Assembly: GCA_003054665.1 (NCBI GenBank)
Contig: QAYY01000003.1
Location: forward strand, 434,001 to 498,000
Reading direction: 5' to 3'
Length of the DNA: 64,000 nucleotides
Source of the DNA: Opitutaceae bacterium EW11
GTDB lineage: Bacteria; Verrucomicrobiota; Verrucomicrobiia; Opitutales; Opitutaceae
Part shown: one piece after another, positions 9,119-18,003 of the stretch
How the letters are laid out: every line of letters starts with the position of its first letter
How positions within the stretch are numbered: position 1 is the first letter of the stretch
Position numbers and translations under genes: made by a program
The notes under the pieces: generated by a model
Database searches by the model: none
Told to the model about the DNA's origin: nothing
The model's input: the letters and a program-made list of their open reading frames with translations, nothing else

Positions 9119-10414
9119 TCAATGCGGCGTGGTCGGCAGCCAGAGGGAGCAATGGAGGGTTGTGCCGCCGGGGGCCTGCCCGTCCAACCAGAGGATACCC
9201 TGCAGCTTCGGCACGAGCAGGGCGGGAACGGTCAGGGTGAAGTCCGCGTGCTCCAGATCCCGGACGCTCGCTTCGGGCGAGTCGAACATGCGTTGCACGC
9301 GTTGCTGAACGTCCGGAGCGAGCGAAAGACCGCGCGACCGCAACGCGAAGTGCACGTGGGCGCGGTGGGCCGTCTCGGAAATGAGGTCGACCAGCAGCTC
9401 GACCGAGCCGGAGTCCGTCTCCTCCACGAAGAATTCCAGCAAGTGTCTCAGCAGCTGGGTCAGCCGGGGCCCGTCGGCGTAGGCGACCCGGGGTACCTCC
9501 GGGGCGATGTCGCAGGTGAGCTCGATGCCCCGCTCTTTCGCCCGGAGTTCGGCGGGGATCAGCACCCGCACGATATGATCGCGGAGGTGGATTTCGTTTT
9601 TCGAGAGCTCGATGTGGCCGGACTCGAGATTCGCGATCGCGATCACGCCGTCGACCATTCGCAGGAGCGACGAGGCGCAGTCTTTCACGACGTCCAGGCA
9701 GTCGCGCTGCTCGGCGGAGAGAGGGGTCTGCTCGAGCACGTCGGCCATGCCGACGATGCCGTTCATCGGAGTCCTGATCTGGTGGCTGATGTTGGCGAAA
9801 AAACGCGTGCGGCTGCGGGCGGCCGCTTCGGAGATGGCGCGGGCTTCCCGAAGATGGGTCTCCATTTTCACATGTTCCGCCACCTGCCGGACCAGCTGCC
9901 GGTTCGCCTCAGCCAGCTCGCGGGTGCGCTCCTGAACCCGCGCCTCCAATTCGTCCCGGGCCTGCTGCAATTCCCGCTGCAGACGGCTGTGATGCAGGGC
10001 GGCCTCAAGGCTGATCTTGAGTTCCCGCTCGCGGACGGGCTTCAGGATCGTGTTGAAGGGATGGGTGGCGGTGATGCGCGCGAGGGTCGCCGAATCGGAG
10101 TTGCCCGTGACAAAAATCACCGCGCAGCCCAGGTCGTCGGCCAAGTGCTCCGCCACCTGCACGCCGTCCATTTCGCCGACGAGGTTCACGTCCACCAAGA
10201 TCAGGCTCGGCCGCGCAAGATGGGCGAGAATCAACGCTTCGTCACCCGAGGCGGCGATCCCGGCCACCTCGTAGCCGAAGTGCTCGATGCGGCGCTTCAG
10301 ATCCAGCGCGAACACCTGTTCGTCTTCGACCAGAAGGATCTTCGGTTTCTTTTCGCCGGCGCCATCCGGCTTGGAAGGGGAGTTGTCTCCGCGCGAATTC
10401 ACGGCTGGGTCCAT
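9119..10414 (-). CDS. Receiver-HisKA protein with degenerate ATPase domain
   Basis: This 431-residue protein has a receiver at about 24-140 (VEDE pocket, Asp75 in LILVDVNL), a coiled coil (145-195) and a HisKA dimerisation helix pair with His211 in FFANISHQIRTPMNG. The region expected to be the HATPase (about 300-428) keeps the length and some strands (GGTTLHCSLWL) but lacks recognisable N, G1 and G2 boxes. Where the N box should be it reads LLRHLLEFFVEE. It may therefore act as a phosphotransfer or dimerisation scaffold, not as an active kinase. It lies 140 bases upstream of the LOV kinase on the same strand and is divergent from the OmpR-type regulator, suggesting one phosphorelay. Confidence 0.85.
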   Translation of the reverse strand: MDPAVNSRGDNSPSKPDGAGEKKPKILLVEDEQVFALDLKRRIEHFGYEVAGIAASGDEALILAHLARPSLILVDVNLVGEMDGVQVAEHLADDLGCAVIFVTGNSDSATLARITATHPFNTILKPVRERELKISLEAALHHSRLQRELQQARDELEARVQERTRELAEANRQLVRQVAEHVKMETHLREARAISEAAARSRTRFFANISHQIRTPMNGIVGMADVLEQTPLSAEQRDCLDVVKDCASSLLRMVDGVIAIANLESGHIELSKNEIHLRDHIVRVLIPAELRAKERGIELTCDIAPEVPRVAYADGPRLTQLLRHLLEFFVEETDSGSVELLVDLISETAHRAHVHFALRSRGLSLAPDVQQRVQRMFDSPEASVRDLEHADFTLTVPALLVPKLQGILWLDGQAPGGTTLHCSLWLPTTPH

Positions 10415-10526
10415 GCGTTCATTCTTCCAGAAGTGCGCCGACGGGGTGTCACGGATGAGTCACAAGTCTGGATACCTTTCTTCCCACGCTTCCACCGCAG
10501 GGATTTACATTCTTCGGAGATGTCCG

Positions 10527-11267
10527 ATGCTCGGGGGCATGCCCTCGAACGCACGGATCCTGGTGGTGGACGATGATGCCGCCATGAGAGCCACCGTTCG
10601 ACTCTGCCTCGAGTCGGCTGGATATCGCATCCTGGAATGCACGGACGGCGCCAAGGCGTTGGAGACCGTGCAGTCCGAGCAGCCCGCGTTGATCGTGCTG
10701 GACGTGATGATGCCAAACCTGGACGGACTCTCCACGGCGCAGGAGTTGCGCCGCGTGGGCGTAACGACCCCCGTCCTCATGCTCACGACGCGCAGCGAGA
10801 TTCCGCAGAAGGTCGCGGGCCTGGAGGCGGGCGCGGACGACTATCTCGCCAAGCCGTTTGATCGCCGTGAGCTGCTGGCCCGGGTGCAGGCCCTGTTGCG
10901 CCGGGAGGAACGCCAGAACCGTACCCGCCGCGTGCTCCGGTTTGGCGAGATCGAGGTCAATCTCGAGTCCAGGTCCGCCACGAAATCCGGCGTGCCGCTT
11001 TCGCTCACCCGCACCGAGTTTTCGCTCCTTGAGCTGCTGGCGAAAAACCTGGGGGCTCCCGTCACGCGTAACCAAATGATGGATTCAGTCTGGGGGTACA
11101 CCTACTTTCCGGAGAGCCGCACTGTCGACACCCACATCTGGCGTTTGCGAAAGAAACTCGGCGACGATGGCGACGCGCCCCGCTGGATCCGCAATGTCCA
11201 GGGCCAGGGCTACGTGCTGCTTCAGCCGGAGGAGGAAGAGGGCGGCGGTGGAAAGGCGAAAGCCTGA
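10527..11267 (+). CDS. OmpR/PhoB-family response regulator
   Basis: This 246-residue regulator has a receiver at about 9-125 (VVDDD, phospho-acceptor Asp59 in LIVLDVMMPNLDG, conserved Lys in YLAKPF) and a winged-helix DNA-binding domain at about 145-235 (LTRTEFSLLELLAKN, SRTVDTHIWRLRKKLG, IRNVQGQGYVL). It is a phosphorylation-controlled transcription factor. Start ATG 10527 has ggaga about 8 bases upstream; the ATG at 10539 is the alternative. It is divergent from the REC-HisKA gene across about 110 bases and is the only clear DNA-binding output for the left signalling block. Confidence 0.95.
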   Translation: MLGGMPSNARILVVDDDAAMRATVRLCLESAGYRILECTDGAKALETVQSEQPALIVLDVMMPNLDGLSTAQELRRVGVTTPVLMLTTRSEIPQKVAGLEAGADDYLAKPFDRRELLARVQALLRREERQNRTRRVLRFGEIEVNLESRSATKSGVPLSLTRTEFSLLELLAKNLGAPVTRNQMMDSVWGYTYFPESRTVDTHIWRLRKKLGDDGDAPRWIRNVQGQGYVLLQPEEEEGGGGKAKA

Positions 11268-11427
11268 TTCGGCTGCCGGACCGGCCCGTCGTTCAAGACG
11301 GCGGAACGGATACGAAGCGGTCCTTCTGCTGTTCATCGCCGCGGCACAATCCCCTTGTCTTCCAGGGTGAAACAGAAGTTGTTTGAGGGTGCCGCCTTCC
11401 GGAATACCGGGCACCCCATCGCGACGC

Positions 11428-13323
11428 ATGACCGACACCGACCCCAATTCGTCTGCCCGAACGGCCGAGTGGATGATCGCTGGGTTGCTGGGGGCGAATG
11501 CGGTCTGGACCACGCTCTGTCTTGGCGGCTATCGCCCGGAGACGCTGGTCTGGACCTGGCTGCTCACTGGCTGCGCGCTCGCGGTGCATTTCCTCTCCTG
11601 GGCGTTCTCGACCGAGCGAACACATCCCGCCGGCTGGCTGGTGGTGCCGTTTCTCGCCTACGCCGCCGTCAACGTCGCTTTGGTCTCGCCGGTGCCGTGG
11701 CTCGGCTGGCGCGACTGGATGTCCTGGCTCCAGATGGCCGCGGTGTTTTGGCTCGTCCTCAACGGCGTGCGACGGGCCGGGCCGCGAAAGCTGCTCCTCG
11801 GCGTGGTGCTGGCGCTGGCGGTCGTCTCCGTGGTGCTGGCCGCATATCAGCGTTTCCTCTGGCCCGACTGGCTGATGCTCGGGCGCAAGCAGGTGCCGCA
11901 ATTCCTCGGCCGCGCGAGCGGTCCGTTCGGCATCCCCAATAGCCTCGCGGCATTTCTCATCCTGCTCGTGCCCGCGTGCCTCGCGTTGACCTTCGAGCGA
12001 GGGGCAACCGCGTTCCAGCGGATACTTTTCGGCTACGCATCGCTCGTGCTCCTGCTCGGCGTGGGACTGACCATCAGCCGCGGGGCGTGGCTTTCGCTCC
12101 TCGTCGCGCTCATGCTCTGGCCGCTTTGCGTTCGAGAGCGCAGCTGGGAGTGGCGTCTTTCGGTCGCGCTGGCGGCGTTTGCCGCCGCGAGCCTCGGCGG
12201 AATCGTCGTCTACGCCTCGTCGCCGCGCGTGAAGCACCGGTTCGACATGCTGGTGCGCGACGCGGGCGAGTTGAGCCGTCCGATCCTCTGGCGCGGCGCC
12301 TTCCAGCTTTTCGAGGAGGCGCCGCTCACCGGAACCGGCGCGGCGAGCTTCAATGTCCTTTTCGAGCGGCATCGTCCGCCGCGCTTCAACGACAATCCGC
12401 AGTGGGCCCATAACGATTATCTGAATACGCTGAGCGACTACGGCCTCGTCGGCGGCGGATTGCTTTTCGGGGCGATGGCGGTGGTGGCCGTGCGCACCTA
12501 CCGCTCGATGGCGGCGAGGCGCGGCACGCAGGGGCTGCTTTTCGGTTTCAACTCGATGGGGCTCACGCGCGGCTTGAGCGTCGGCGTGCTCGCATTCTGC
12601 CTGTCGGTCCTCGTCGACTTTCATTTCAAGATCCCGGCGCTTGCCATGGTTTTCGCGATCGTCGCGGCCGAGTGCGTGCTGCGCGGTTGGCCGCCGCCGC
12701 CGGAGCGCGACGGCCCCTCGGGTGCCGTTCAACTCGCCTCGATTTGCGCGTTTCTCGCGTCGGCGCTCTTTATCCTCGCCGTTGCGCTGCCTGCCTATCG
12801 CTCCGAAGCCGCTCGTTACGCGGCCCGTGAAAGCATCGATCGACTCGCATTGCTGGAACGGCCGTCCCTCAACTATCAACAGACGGTTCTGAGCGAGGCG
12901 CAGCGCGGGCTGATCGAGTCCTGTGTCCTTCATCCGGGCAACGCGCAGGCGTGGAGCGACCGGGCTTATGTATCCGCGCTTTGGTCACGTCTGGCGCCGG
13001 CACGCGCGGTCGAAATGGGAAAGGAGGCGGAAACGGCTGCCCGCGAAGCGTTGAGCGCTTCCACGGTCGTTCCCGAATTCTGGATCCGCTTGGGAGTAGC
13101 CTTGGACCTACAGGGCCGGTGGGCCGAAGCCGGGCCGGCTTTCGGCCGGGCGATCGAGACGGCGCCGTCGAATGTAATCGCCTGGTATTATGATGCTTAC
13201 CACCTGAGCCTGCTTCCGGCGGCGCGGCCCTTGGCACTCTCGGCGGCAGAAACGGCTTTGCTCCTTGACCCTGGCTATAGTCCTGCAATAAGGTTGCATA
13301 AAGACTTAAGTACTCCCCATTAA
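11428..13323 (+). CDS. O-antigen ligase-like membrane protein with TPR tail
   Basis: This 631-residue polytopic protein has about ten to twelve hydrophobic segments up to residue 450 and matches the O-antigen ligase/polymerase (Wzy_C) plan. The large periplasmic loop carries RPILWRGAFQLFEEAPLTG, GAASFNVLF and QWAHNDYLNTLSDYGLVGG, with the conserved HNDYL motif. These enzymes transfer or polymerise undecaprenyl-linked glycans at the outer face of the inner membrane. Residues about 480-631 are helical repeats resembling TPRs (PEFWIRLGVALDLQGRWAEA). The start MTDTDPNSS was chosen over an in-frame ATG 45 bases upstream. The two glycosyltransferases 9 kb downstream could act in the same pathway, but they are not linked in an operon. 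Confidence 0.85.
   Translation: MTDTDPNSSARTAEWMIAGLLGANAVWTTLCLGGYRPETLVWTWLLTGCALAVHFLSWAFSTERTHPAGWLVVPFLAYAAVNVALVSPVPWLGWRDWMSWLQMAAVFWLVLNGVRRAGPRKLLLGVVLALAVVSVVLAAYQRFLWPDWLMLGRKQVPQFLGRASGPFGIPNSLAAFLILLVPACLALTFERGATAFQRILFGYASLVLLLGVGLTISRGAWLSLLVALMLWPLCVRERSWEWRLSVALAAFAAASLGGIVVYASSPRVKHRFDMLVRDAGELSRPILWRGAFQLFEEAPLTGTGAASFNVLFERHRPPRFNDNPQWAHNDYLNTLSDYGLVGGGLLFGAMAVVAVRTYRSMAARRGTQGLLFGFNSMGLTRGLSVGVLAFCLSVLVDFHFKIPALAMVFAIVAAECVLRGWPPPPERDGPSGAVQLASICAFLASALFILAVALPAYRSEAARYAARESIDRLALLERPSLNYQQTVLSEAQRGLIESCVLHPGNAQAWSDRAYVSALWSRLAPARAVEMGKEAETAAREALSASTVVPEFWIRLGVALDLQGRWAEAGPAFGRAIETAPSNVIAWYYDAYHLSLLPAARPLALSAAETALLLDPGYSPAIRLHKDLSTPH
13265..13294 (+). promoter_or_regulatory. 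Possible sigma-70 promoter for the FecR gene
   Basis: TTGACC at 13265 and TAAGGT at 13289 are separated by 18 bases, inside the 3' end of the ligase gene and about 50 bases before the FecR-domain start. The fit is moderate, in a lineage whose promoters are little known, so this is tentative. Confidence 0.25.
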
Positions 13324-13343
13324 CGCCGATTAGATAACTGCCG

Positions 13344-14312
13344 ATGTTCCGCGCCCCTCCATTCTGGATCGCTTGGTTCCTGATGCTTTGCGGGCTTTGT
13401 GCGTGGGCGAGTGCCCAGGCTCCGGCGCCCGGCGTGCCGCCGTCGCGCGGCGTGGTGAAAATCGCACGGGTGGTCGGCGAGGCGTACGTGACGGATTCGG
13501 CCACGTCGCTGAAGACGCGTCTGACCGCGAGCACTCTGGTGGTCGACGGACAGGTGGTGGAGACCGGCCCGAAATCGAGCTTGGTCCTGGTCTTTTCAAA
13601 CGGAGCGGTGGTGAACGTGCGCGCGGATTCCCGGCTCGAAGTGGCCGAGTTTCGCCAGAGCGCTTTTTCCAAAACGCTCAACGTCGGACAGTCCACGCAA
13701 GAGCCGAGCACGTCGGCGACGAAGCTTCTCCTGCGCAAGGGCGAGATCATTTCCCAGGTTAAGAAGCTGAATCGCGACGCGGGCTCCTCTTTCACGGTGG
13801 AGACTCCGGTCGGCGCCGCAGGCATCCGCGGCACCGCGTTCGGCCTGCTTTTTGAAGGCCGCGGCCAAGTCGCGAAATACGCTCTGACGATGGCCGAAGG
13901 TCTCATTCGTTTCACGCCGCTCAGCGGTCGTCCCGTGGACGTCGGGGCGGGCAAGGAGCTGAGTTTCGACGCGCAGATCGATCCCTCGAACGGCCGTGTG
14001 GTGGCCGTCCCGGAGACTCCGGCGCCGACCGATGTTCCTGCGGCGGATGCTGCACGCCTCCAATCCGCGCTGACGGAGGTCATCGCGGCGGCGTCCTCGG
14101 TCCAATTTGTTCCTGCTACCGGCGCGAACGGTCAGTTCACCGTCAGCGCCGCGGATGCGTCCACGACTCCTTCGGCCGACGCCGCCGGCACCGGATCCGT
14201 GGATACGGCGACAGCGAGTCCGTCCGACACGAGCAGCACGTCGACGGGCGCGTTGGCATCGCCGGCTCCGACCCCTGCCGCCCAACGCACCACGCCCGGT
14301 GACGGCATGTAG
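13344..14312 (+). CDS. Secreted FecR-domain protein
   Basis: This 322-residue protein has an N-terminal signal peptide (hydrophobic core IAWFLMLCGLCAWASAQA). A FecR-like beta-rich domain at about 40-190 carries TGPKSSLVLVFSNGAVVNVRAD and VETPVGAAGIRGTAF, the typical FecR core. The C-terminal 110 residues are Ala/Thr/Ser/Pro-rich and probably disordered. In many proteobacterial and verrucomicrobial genomes stand-alone FecR-domain proteins sit beside CHASE2-adenylate cyclases, as here, and are not iron-dicitrate anti-sigma factors. It may bind an extracellular polymer and modulate the cyclase's CHASE2 domain. No sigma factor or TonB receptor gene is adjacent. Confidence 0.85.
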   Translation: MFRAPPFWIAWFLMLCGLCAWASAQAPAPGVPPSRGVVKIARVVGEAYVTDSATSLKTRLTASTLVVDGQVVETGPKSSLVLVFSNGAVVNVRADSRLEVAEFRQSAFSKTLNVGQSTQEPSTSATKLLLRKGEIISQVKKLNRDAGSSFTVETPVGAAGIRGTAFGLLFEGRGQVAKYALTMAEGLIRFTPLSGRPVDVGAGKELSFDAQIDPSNGRVVAVPETPAPTDVPAADAARLQSALTEVIAAASSVQFVPATGANGQFTVSAADASTTPSADAAGTGSVDTATASPSDTSSTSTGALASPAPTPAAQRTTPGDGM

Positions 14313-14478
14313 TGCCGCGACGGTGTAGCCTCCCGATCCGAGTTCGGCGGCGGAGGCAAGGGGGCGATGATTGAGCGAACGCGCGCTCGCCGCGCTGGAA
14401 GCTTTCTGGCTCGCCCCGGAATGTTCATCGTCTGACTTCCGGCTTCCCGTGTCTTGGGCGCACGGCTACGTTTGCTTC

Positions 14479-16722
14479 GTGGCCACGCCCAAGCCGCTCA
14501 CCCTCATTCGCTGGCTCGTCTTGCTTCCGATCCCGCTGCTCTGGTGTTTGGCGAGCTATTGGGGCGGCCTCGGATTTCTGGAAAACAAGCTGGTCGATTT
14601 CCGCTTTCGAGCCCGCGGCGAGATCCCCGCGCCGATCAAAGTCGTTTACGTCGACATCGACTCCGAGTCGGTCACCGACCTCGGCAACATGCCCTGGGAC
14701 CGAAGCTATTTCGCCGAGGTTTCGGAGGCGCTTCTTCGGGAGGGCGGCGCGAAGGCGATCGGGTTGGACGTGGTTTTCTCCGAAAAGGGCAAATTCGAAC
14801 TCGTCGACGAGCGGCGTTTCGCGGAGGGCAACGAGCGGCTGCGGAATTTCCTGTTTGCCGATCCGCCGCCTCCGCTCGTCGTCGCGGCCGGCTACGCGTC
14901 GGCGGAGGACCGCGATATCAACGGCCAGACCCTGGTGAGGCGCCTGCCGCGCGTGCGCCACCCGGCGGGCGAGGCGACACCGCCGGAGTTGCCCGAGTTT
15001 CGCGCCGGCGGGCACGGCGAGCTGCTGGCGAATCCGCCGCATATCGGACTCATCGATACGATTGACGGCGGGACGAGGTGGGTGCCGCTTTTTGCGCAGG
15101 CGGGCGGAATCCGCTATTCCCACATGTCGCTGGAGCTGGCCCGCCTGTATTGGGGCGTGCCTCCCGACGGCGTATCCGTTTTCCCGGATCGGATCGAAAT
15201 GCGCCTGGGCGACGGGTCGCTGAAGGCGAGCATTCCCATGACCGACGGGCAGGACGTGGAGGTGAACTGGTTTTCGCACTGGAGCTCGCCGCGCCACAAC
15301 CCACGGGCGAGTTTCGTGGACGCGTTGGTCTACGCCCGGGCGCTTCACTCGGCTTCGGCGGATGAGCGGAAGGTGGCCCGCGAGTTTTTCGCCGGCTTCA
15401 AGGACGCGGTCGTGCTGATCGGTCCGGCCGACCCGCTGCTCCAGGACATCGCTCCGACCCCGCTCGACAGCAGGCCCGTGCCGCGCGTCGGCATCCACGG
15501 AAACCTGCTGAAGACGATCGTTTCCGGCGAGTACCTGCGCCGCCCGTCGTTCGGCTGGGAGATGGTGATTGTGCTGACGCTCACCGTGGTCGTGCTGGCG
15601 CTCGCGGTCGGCGCCGGCCGGGGCCGCGCCTGGACCCGCGGGGCGGCGGTGCTCGTGGCGGGCGGATACGTTGCGCTCGCGTTTGTGGTGTTCGTCCGCG
15701 GCCACTGGGTCGTCCCTATCGCCGCCCCGCTGGGCGCCGCGCTGAGCACGAGTTTTGTCGCGGTCGGCTGGCAGCTGGTCCGTGAGGAGCGGCAGAAAGG
15801 GCGAATCAAATCGATGTTCGGCACCTACGTGTCGCCCGAACTCGTGGACCGCATGGTGGATTCCGGCGAGGATCCGAAGCTCGGCGGAGCGGAGGTCCAG
15901 ATCACCGCCTATTTCAGCGACATTCAGGAGTTCTCCACCTTTTCCGAGCAGCTGACTCCGCCTCAGATCGTGGAGTTGATGAATGAATACCTGACCGCCT
16001 GCACCAACCTGATCACGGCGGAGGGCGGGACCCTCGACAAGTACATCGGGGACGCGGTCGTGGCGATGTTCGGCGCCCCCGTCGACCTGCCGGATCACGC
16101 GCATCGCGCCTGTTTGGTGGCTTTGCGCATCCAGACGCGACTGGCGGAACTCCGCCGCGCCTGGGCGGCGAGCGGACGGTGGCCGGAGTCAGTCGGACGG
16201 ATGCGGACCCGGATCGGCCTGAACACGGGCGAGGCGGTGGTCGGCAACATGGGTTCGAATACACGGTTTAACTACACGATGATGGGCGACTCCGTGAACC
16301 TTGCCGCGCGCCTCGAATCGGCGGCGAAGCTTTACGGCGCAACCACGCTGGTGACCGAAGCGACGAAACAGGCGTGCGAACTGCGCGGCAACGAATGCGT
16401 TTTCCGGTTTCTTGACCGCATCGTGGTGAAAGGACGCTCCCAGCCGGTCGGCATCTACGAACTGGTGGGCTTGAGAACCGAGCTTCCCCGGCAAACGCGC
16501 GAGTGCGTGGAGGCGTTCGAGACGGGGATCGCGGCTTATCTCAGGCAGGATTGGGCGGCCGCGTCGGCGAGCTTTCGCGCCGCGGCGGAACGTGAACCGG
16601 CTGCAGTCCTTTATCCGGGAGCGACCACGCCCGCGCAGGTGTATTTGGAACGCTGTGACGTGATGAAGGCGAATCCGCCTGCGCCGGATTGGAACGGCGT
16701 CTGGGTGATGCGGACGAAATAG
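14479..16722 (+). CDS. CHASE2-domain class III adenylate cyclase
   Basis: This 747-residue membrane protein has TM1 near residues 7-28 and a periplasmic CHASE2 sensor at about 40-330 (VVYVDIDSESVTDLGNMPWD). Three hydrophobic segments (about 350-430) lead to a class III cyclase domain at about 470-650. AYFSDIQEFSTFSEQL and DKYIGDAVVAMFGAP supply the two metal-binding Asp residues, and the Lys in DKYIGD is typical of ATP rather than GTP specificity. A TPR-like tail follows. It should make cAMP in response to an extracytoplasmic signal. The frame is open from a TTG at 14371; the GTG at 14479 was preferred because it directly precedes TM1. It lies downstream of the FecR gene in the same orientation. 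Confidence 0.9.
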   Translation: MATPKPLTLIRWLVLLPIPLLWCLASYWGGLGFLENKLVDFRFRARGEIPAPIKVVYVDIDSESVTDLGNMPWDRSYFAEVSEALLREGGAKAIGLDVVFSEKGKFELVDERRFAEGNERLRNFLFADPPPPLVVAAGYASAEDRDINGQTLVRRLPRVRHPAGEATPPELPEFRAGGHGELLANPPHIGLIDTIDGGTRWVPLFAQAGGIRYSHMSLELARLYWGVPPDGVSVFPDRIEMRLGDGSLKASIPMTDGQDVEVNWFSHWSSPRHNPRASFVDALVYARALHSASADERKVAREFFAGFKDAVVLIGPADPLLQDIAPTPLDSRPVPRVGIHGNLLKTIVSGEYLRRPSFGWEMVIVLTLTVVVLALAVGAGRGRAWTRGAAVLVAGGYVALAFVVFVRGHWVVPIAAPLGAALSTSFVAVGWQLVREERQKGRIKSMFGTYVSPELVDRMVDSGEDPKLGGAEVQITAYFSDIQEFSTFSEQLTPPQIVELMNEYLTACTNLITAEGGTLDKYIGDAVVAMFGAPVDLPDHAHRACLVALRIQTRLAELRRAWAASGRWPESVGRMRTRIGLNTGEAVVGNMGSNTRFNYTMMGDSVNLAARLESAAKLYGATTLVTEATKQACELRGNECVFRFLDRIVVKGRSQPVGIYELVGLRTELPRQTRECVEAFETGIAAYLRQDWAAASASFRAAAEREPAAVLYPGATTPAQVYLERCDVMKANPPAPDWNGVWVMRTK

Positions 16723-16819
16723 CGGATTCGCGCCTGGCCGCGGGCCGCGCAGCAGGAAAACCGCAGAACCGGCCGGAAACGCGCGGGCGCGGGTCGGAAC
16801 AAAGTCTACCGGGCACAAA

Positions 16820-16848
16820 AAAACCGCGCCCGAGCCGGGCGCGGTTTT
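16820..16848. terminator. Bidirectional rho-independent terminator
   Basis: A perfect 12-base stem (aaaaccgcgccc paired with gggcgcggtttt) has a 5-base loop. It lies between the convergent cyclase and PEP-CTERM genes. Read on the minus strand it is followed by a run of seven T, making it a strong terminator for the PEP-CTERM gene. Confidence 0.88.
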
Positions 16849-16871
16849 GAGAAGTGGAGCTTCGGATCGAC

Positions 16872-17696
16872 TCAGGCCTTCGTCGCGCGACGACGACGGA
16901 TGAGGGCGATCGCGCCGAGGACGCCAGCGCCGAGGAGGCCGTAGGTGGACGGTTCCGGGACGGGCGTCTGCTGGATCGGGAGTTCAGCCGTGATGGTGAA
17001 TTCCGACAGCGACGTGTGGCGTTCGGCGAAGAAGAAATCGAGGTTGTAGTTGTTGCCGTTCATCAGACCCAGCTCGGCGGCGCGGGCATTCAGGTCGATC
17101 GTGCCGGTGGCGGCCTGGTGGACGCCACCGAGGTCGAGGGCCAGCTTGCCGTTGATGAAGACAAAGACGTCGTCATCGCCGGTGAACGCGAAGGTGTTGT
17201 TCCGCGAGGAGTCGTAGCCGAACGAGGTGTGGAGCTCGAGGGTGAAGCCGTAATTGTGGGCCTGCCCCTCATTGCCGAAGCCCGTGCCGTCGATCGGGAA
17301 GAACGACGTGCTCGAGTACGTGAACTTCCCGTCGTTCGCGAGGAGATCGCCGTTGGTGCCGTTGTCGTACAGCGTCACGTCGTAGTTCGACGCGATGTTC
17401 ACGCCGCCGACCGTGTTGTACCACTGGTCGAAAGAGGACTGGCTGCTCACGCTGTGATAGCTCGAGCCGCCGTGGGCGTAGACGGGCTTGCCGTCGGGAC
17501 CGAGATTCGAGTCGACGATGCCCGTGACAACGGCGCCATCGATCAGGTGCTCGAAGTCCGGATTCGTCTTGGTTGGGAGGATGCTGAAGTCACGAATCGT
17601 ACTCGAGAGCGTGACCATTTGGGCTTGTGTAATTGCTGCCCCGGAAAGTCCGAGTGCGGCAACGGCAAGGAAGCGCGTGAGCGCGAGTGCTTTCAT
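16872..17696 (-). CDS. Fibro-slime domain PEP-CTERM protein
   Basis: This 274-residue exported protein has a signal peptide in the first 25 residues (LAVAALGLSGAAITQAQ). A fibro-slime/PA14-like domain carries FAFTGDDDVFVFINGKLALD and LGGVHQA, which match the conserved fibro-slime core. It ends in a C-terminal sorting signal, VPEPSTYGLLGAGVLGAIAL, followed by RRRR. PEP-CTERM signals direct processing by exosortase and link to exopolysaccharide export. Fibro-slime domains are known from cell-surface adhesion and slime proteins of Dictyostelium and from bacterial surface proteins. Start MKALALTRF was chosen because an upstream in-frame extension precedes the signal peptide. No exosortase gene lies in the window. 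Confidence 0.9.
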   Translation of the reverse strand: MKALALTRFLAVAALGLSGAAITQAQMVTLSSTIRDFSILPTKTNPDFEHLIDGAVVTGIVDSNLGPDGKPVYAHGGSSYHSVSSQSSFDQWYNTVGGVNIASNYDVTLYDNGTNGDLLANDGKFTYSSTSFFPIDGTGFGNEGQAHNYGFTLELHTSFGYDSSRNNTFAFTGDDDVFVFINGKLALDLGGVHQAATGTIDLNARAAELGLMNGNNYNLDFFFAERHTSLSEFTITAELPIQQTPVPEPSTYGLLGAGVLGAIALIRRRRATKA

Positions 17697-18003
17697 ATTG
17701 CAGGTGTGGGGTTGCAGATGAGTCCCCGTGGACAGGAGTCCCAGAGTAGCTGCACGACTGCCTGCTATCAATCAGGCTGCCACTATGGGGTGCGTAGGGG
17801 AAACCATCAAGCGGCCGCAGAAGTTCATGGTCTCACGCCGGATGAGAAACAGTGTGCATGCACCAACTACATTGTTTGTGCACTCCTCGACGAAATCGCC
17901 ACAGTCCTGGCACGGCGATTTCTTGCCCAGCAAACGACGACCGCCGTTCTCGGGTGGCGGTAACCGCGAAGAAATGGCCGGCATCAAGCCGGCCGGGCCC
18001 GGC
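17697..18003. other. Intergenic region upstream of the PEP-CTERM gene
   Basis: About 300 bases lie between the stop of the acetolactate synthase gene and the PEP-CTERM start, both on the minus strand. A short minus-strand frame at 17772-17987 has no coding character. A TGGCAC word followed by TTGCC near 17909 resembles sigma-54 elements but is mis-spaced. A terminator-like hairpin occupies its right end. Confidence 0.4.
17976..17994 (-). terminator. Hairpin after the acetolactate synthase gene
   Basis: The inverted repeat ggccggc/gccggcc with a 5-base loop begins 10 bases past the synthase stop on the minus strand and is followed by only a short attt run. It is a weak intrinsic-terminator candidate. 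Confidence 0.4.

Noticed and set aside
17909-17928. TGGCAC followed by TTGCC resembling a sigma-54 promoter near the PEP-CTERM gene
   Set aside because: The spacing between the GG and GC cores is 14 bases where 10 is required, and it is on the strand opposite to the PEP-CTERM gene.
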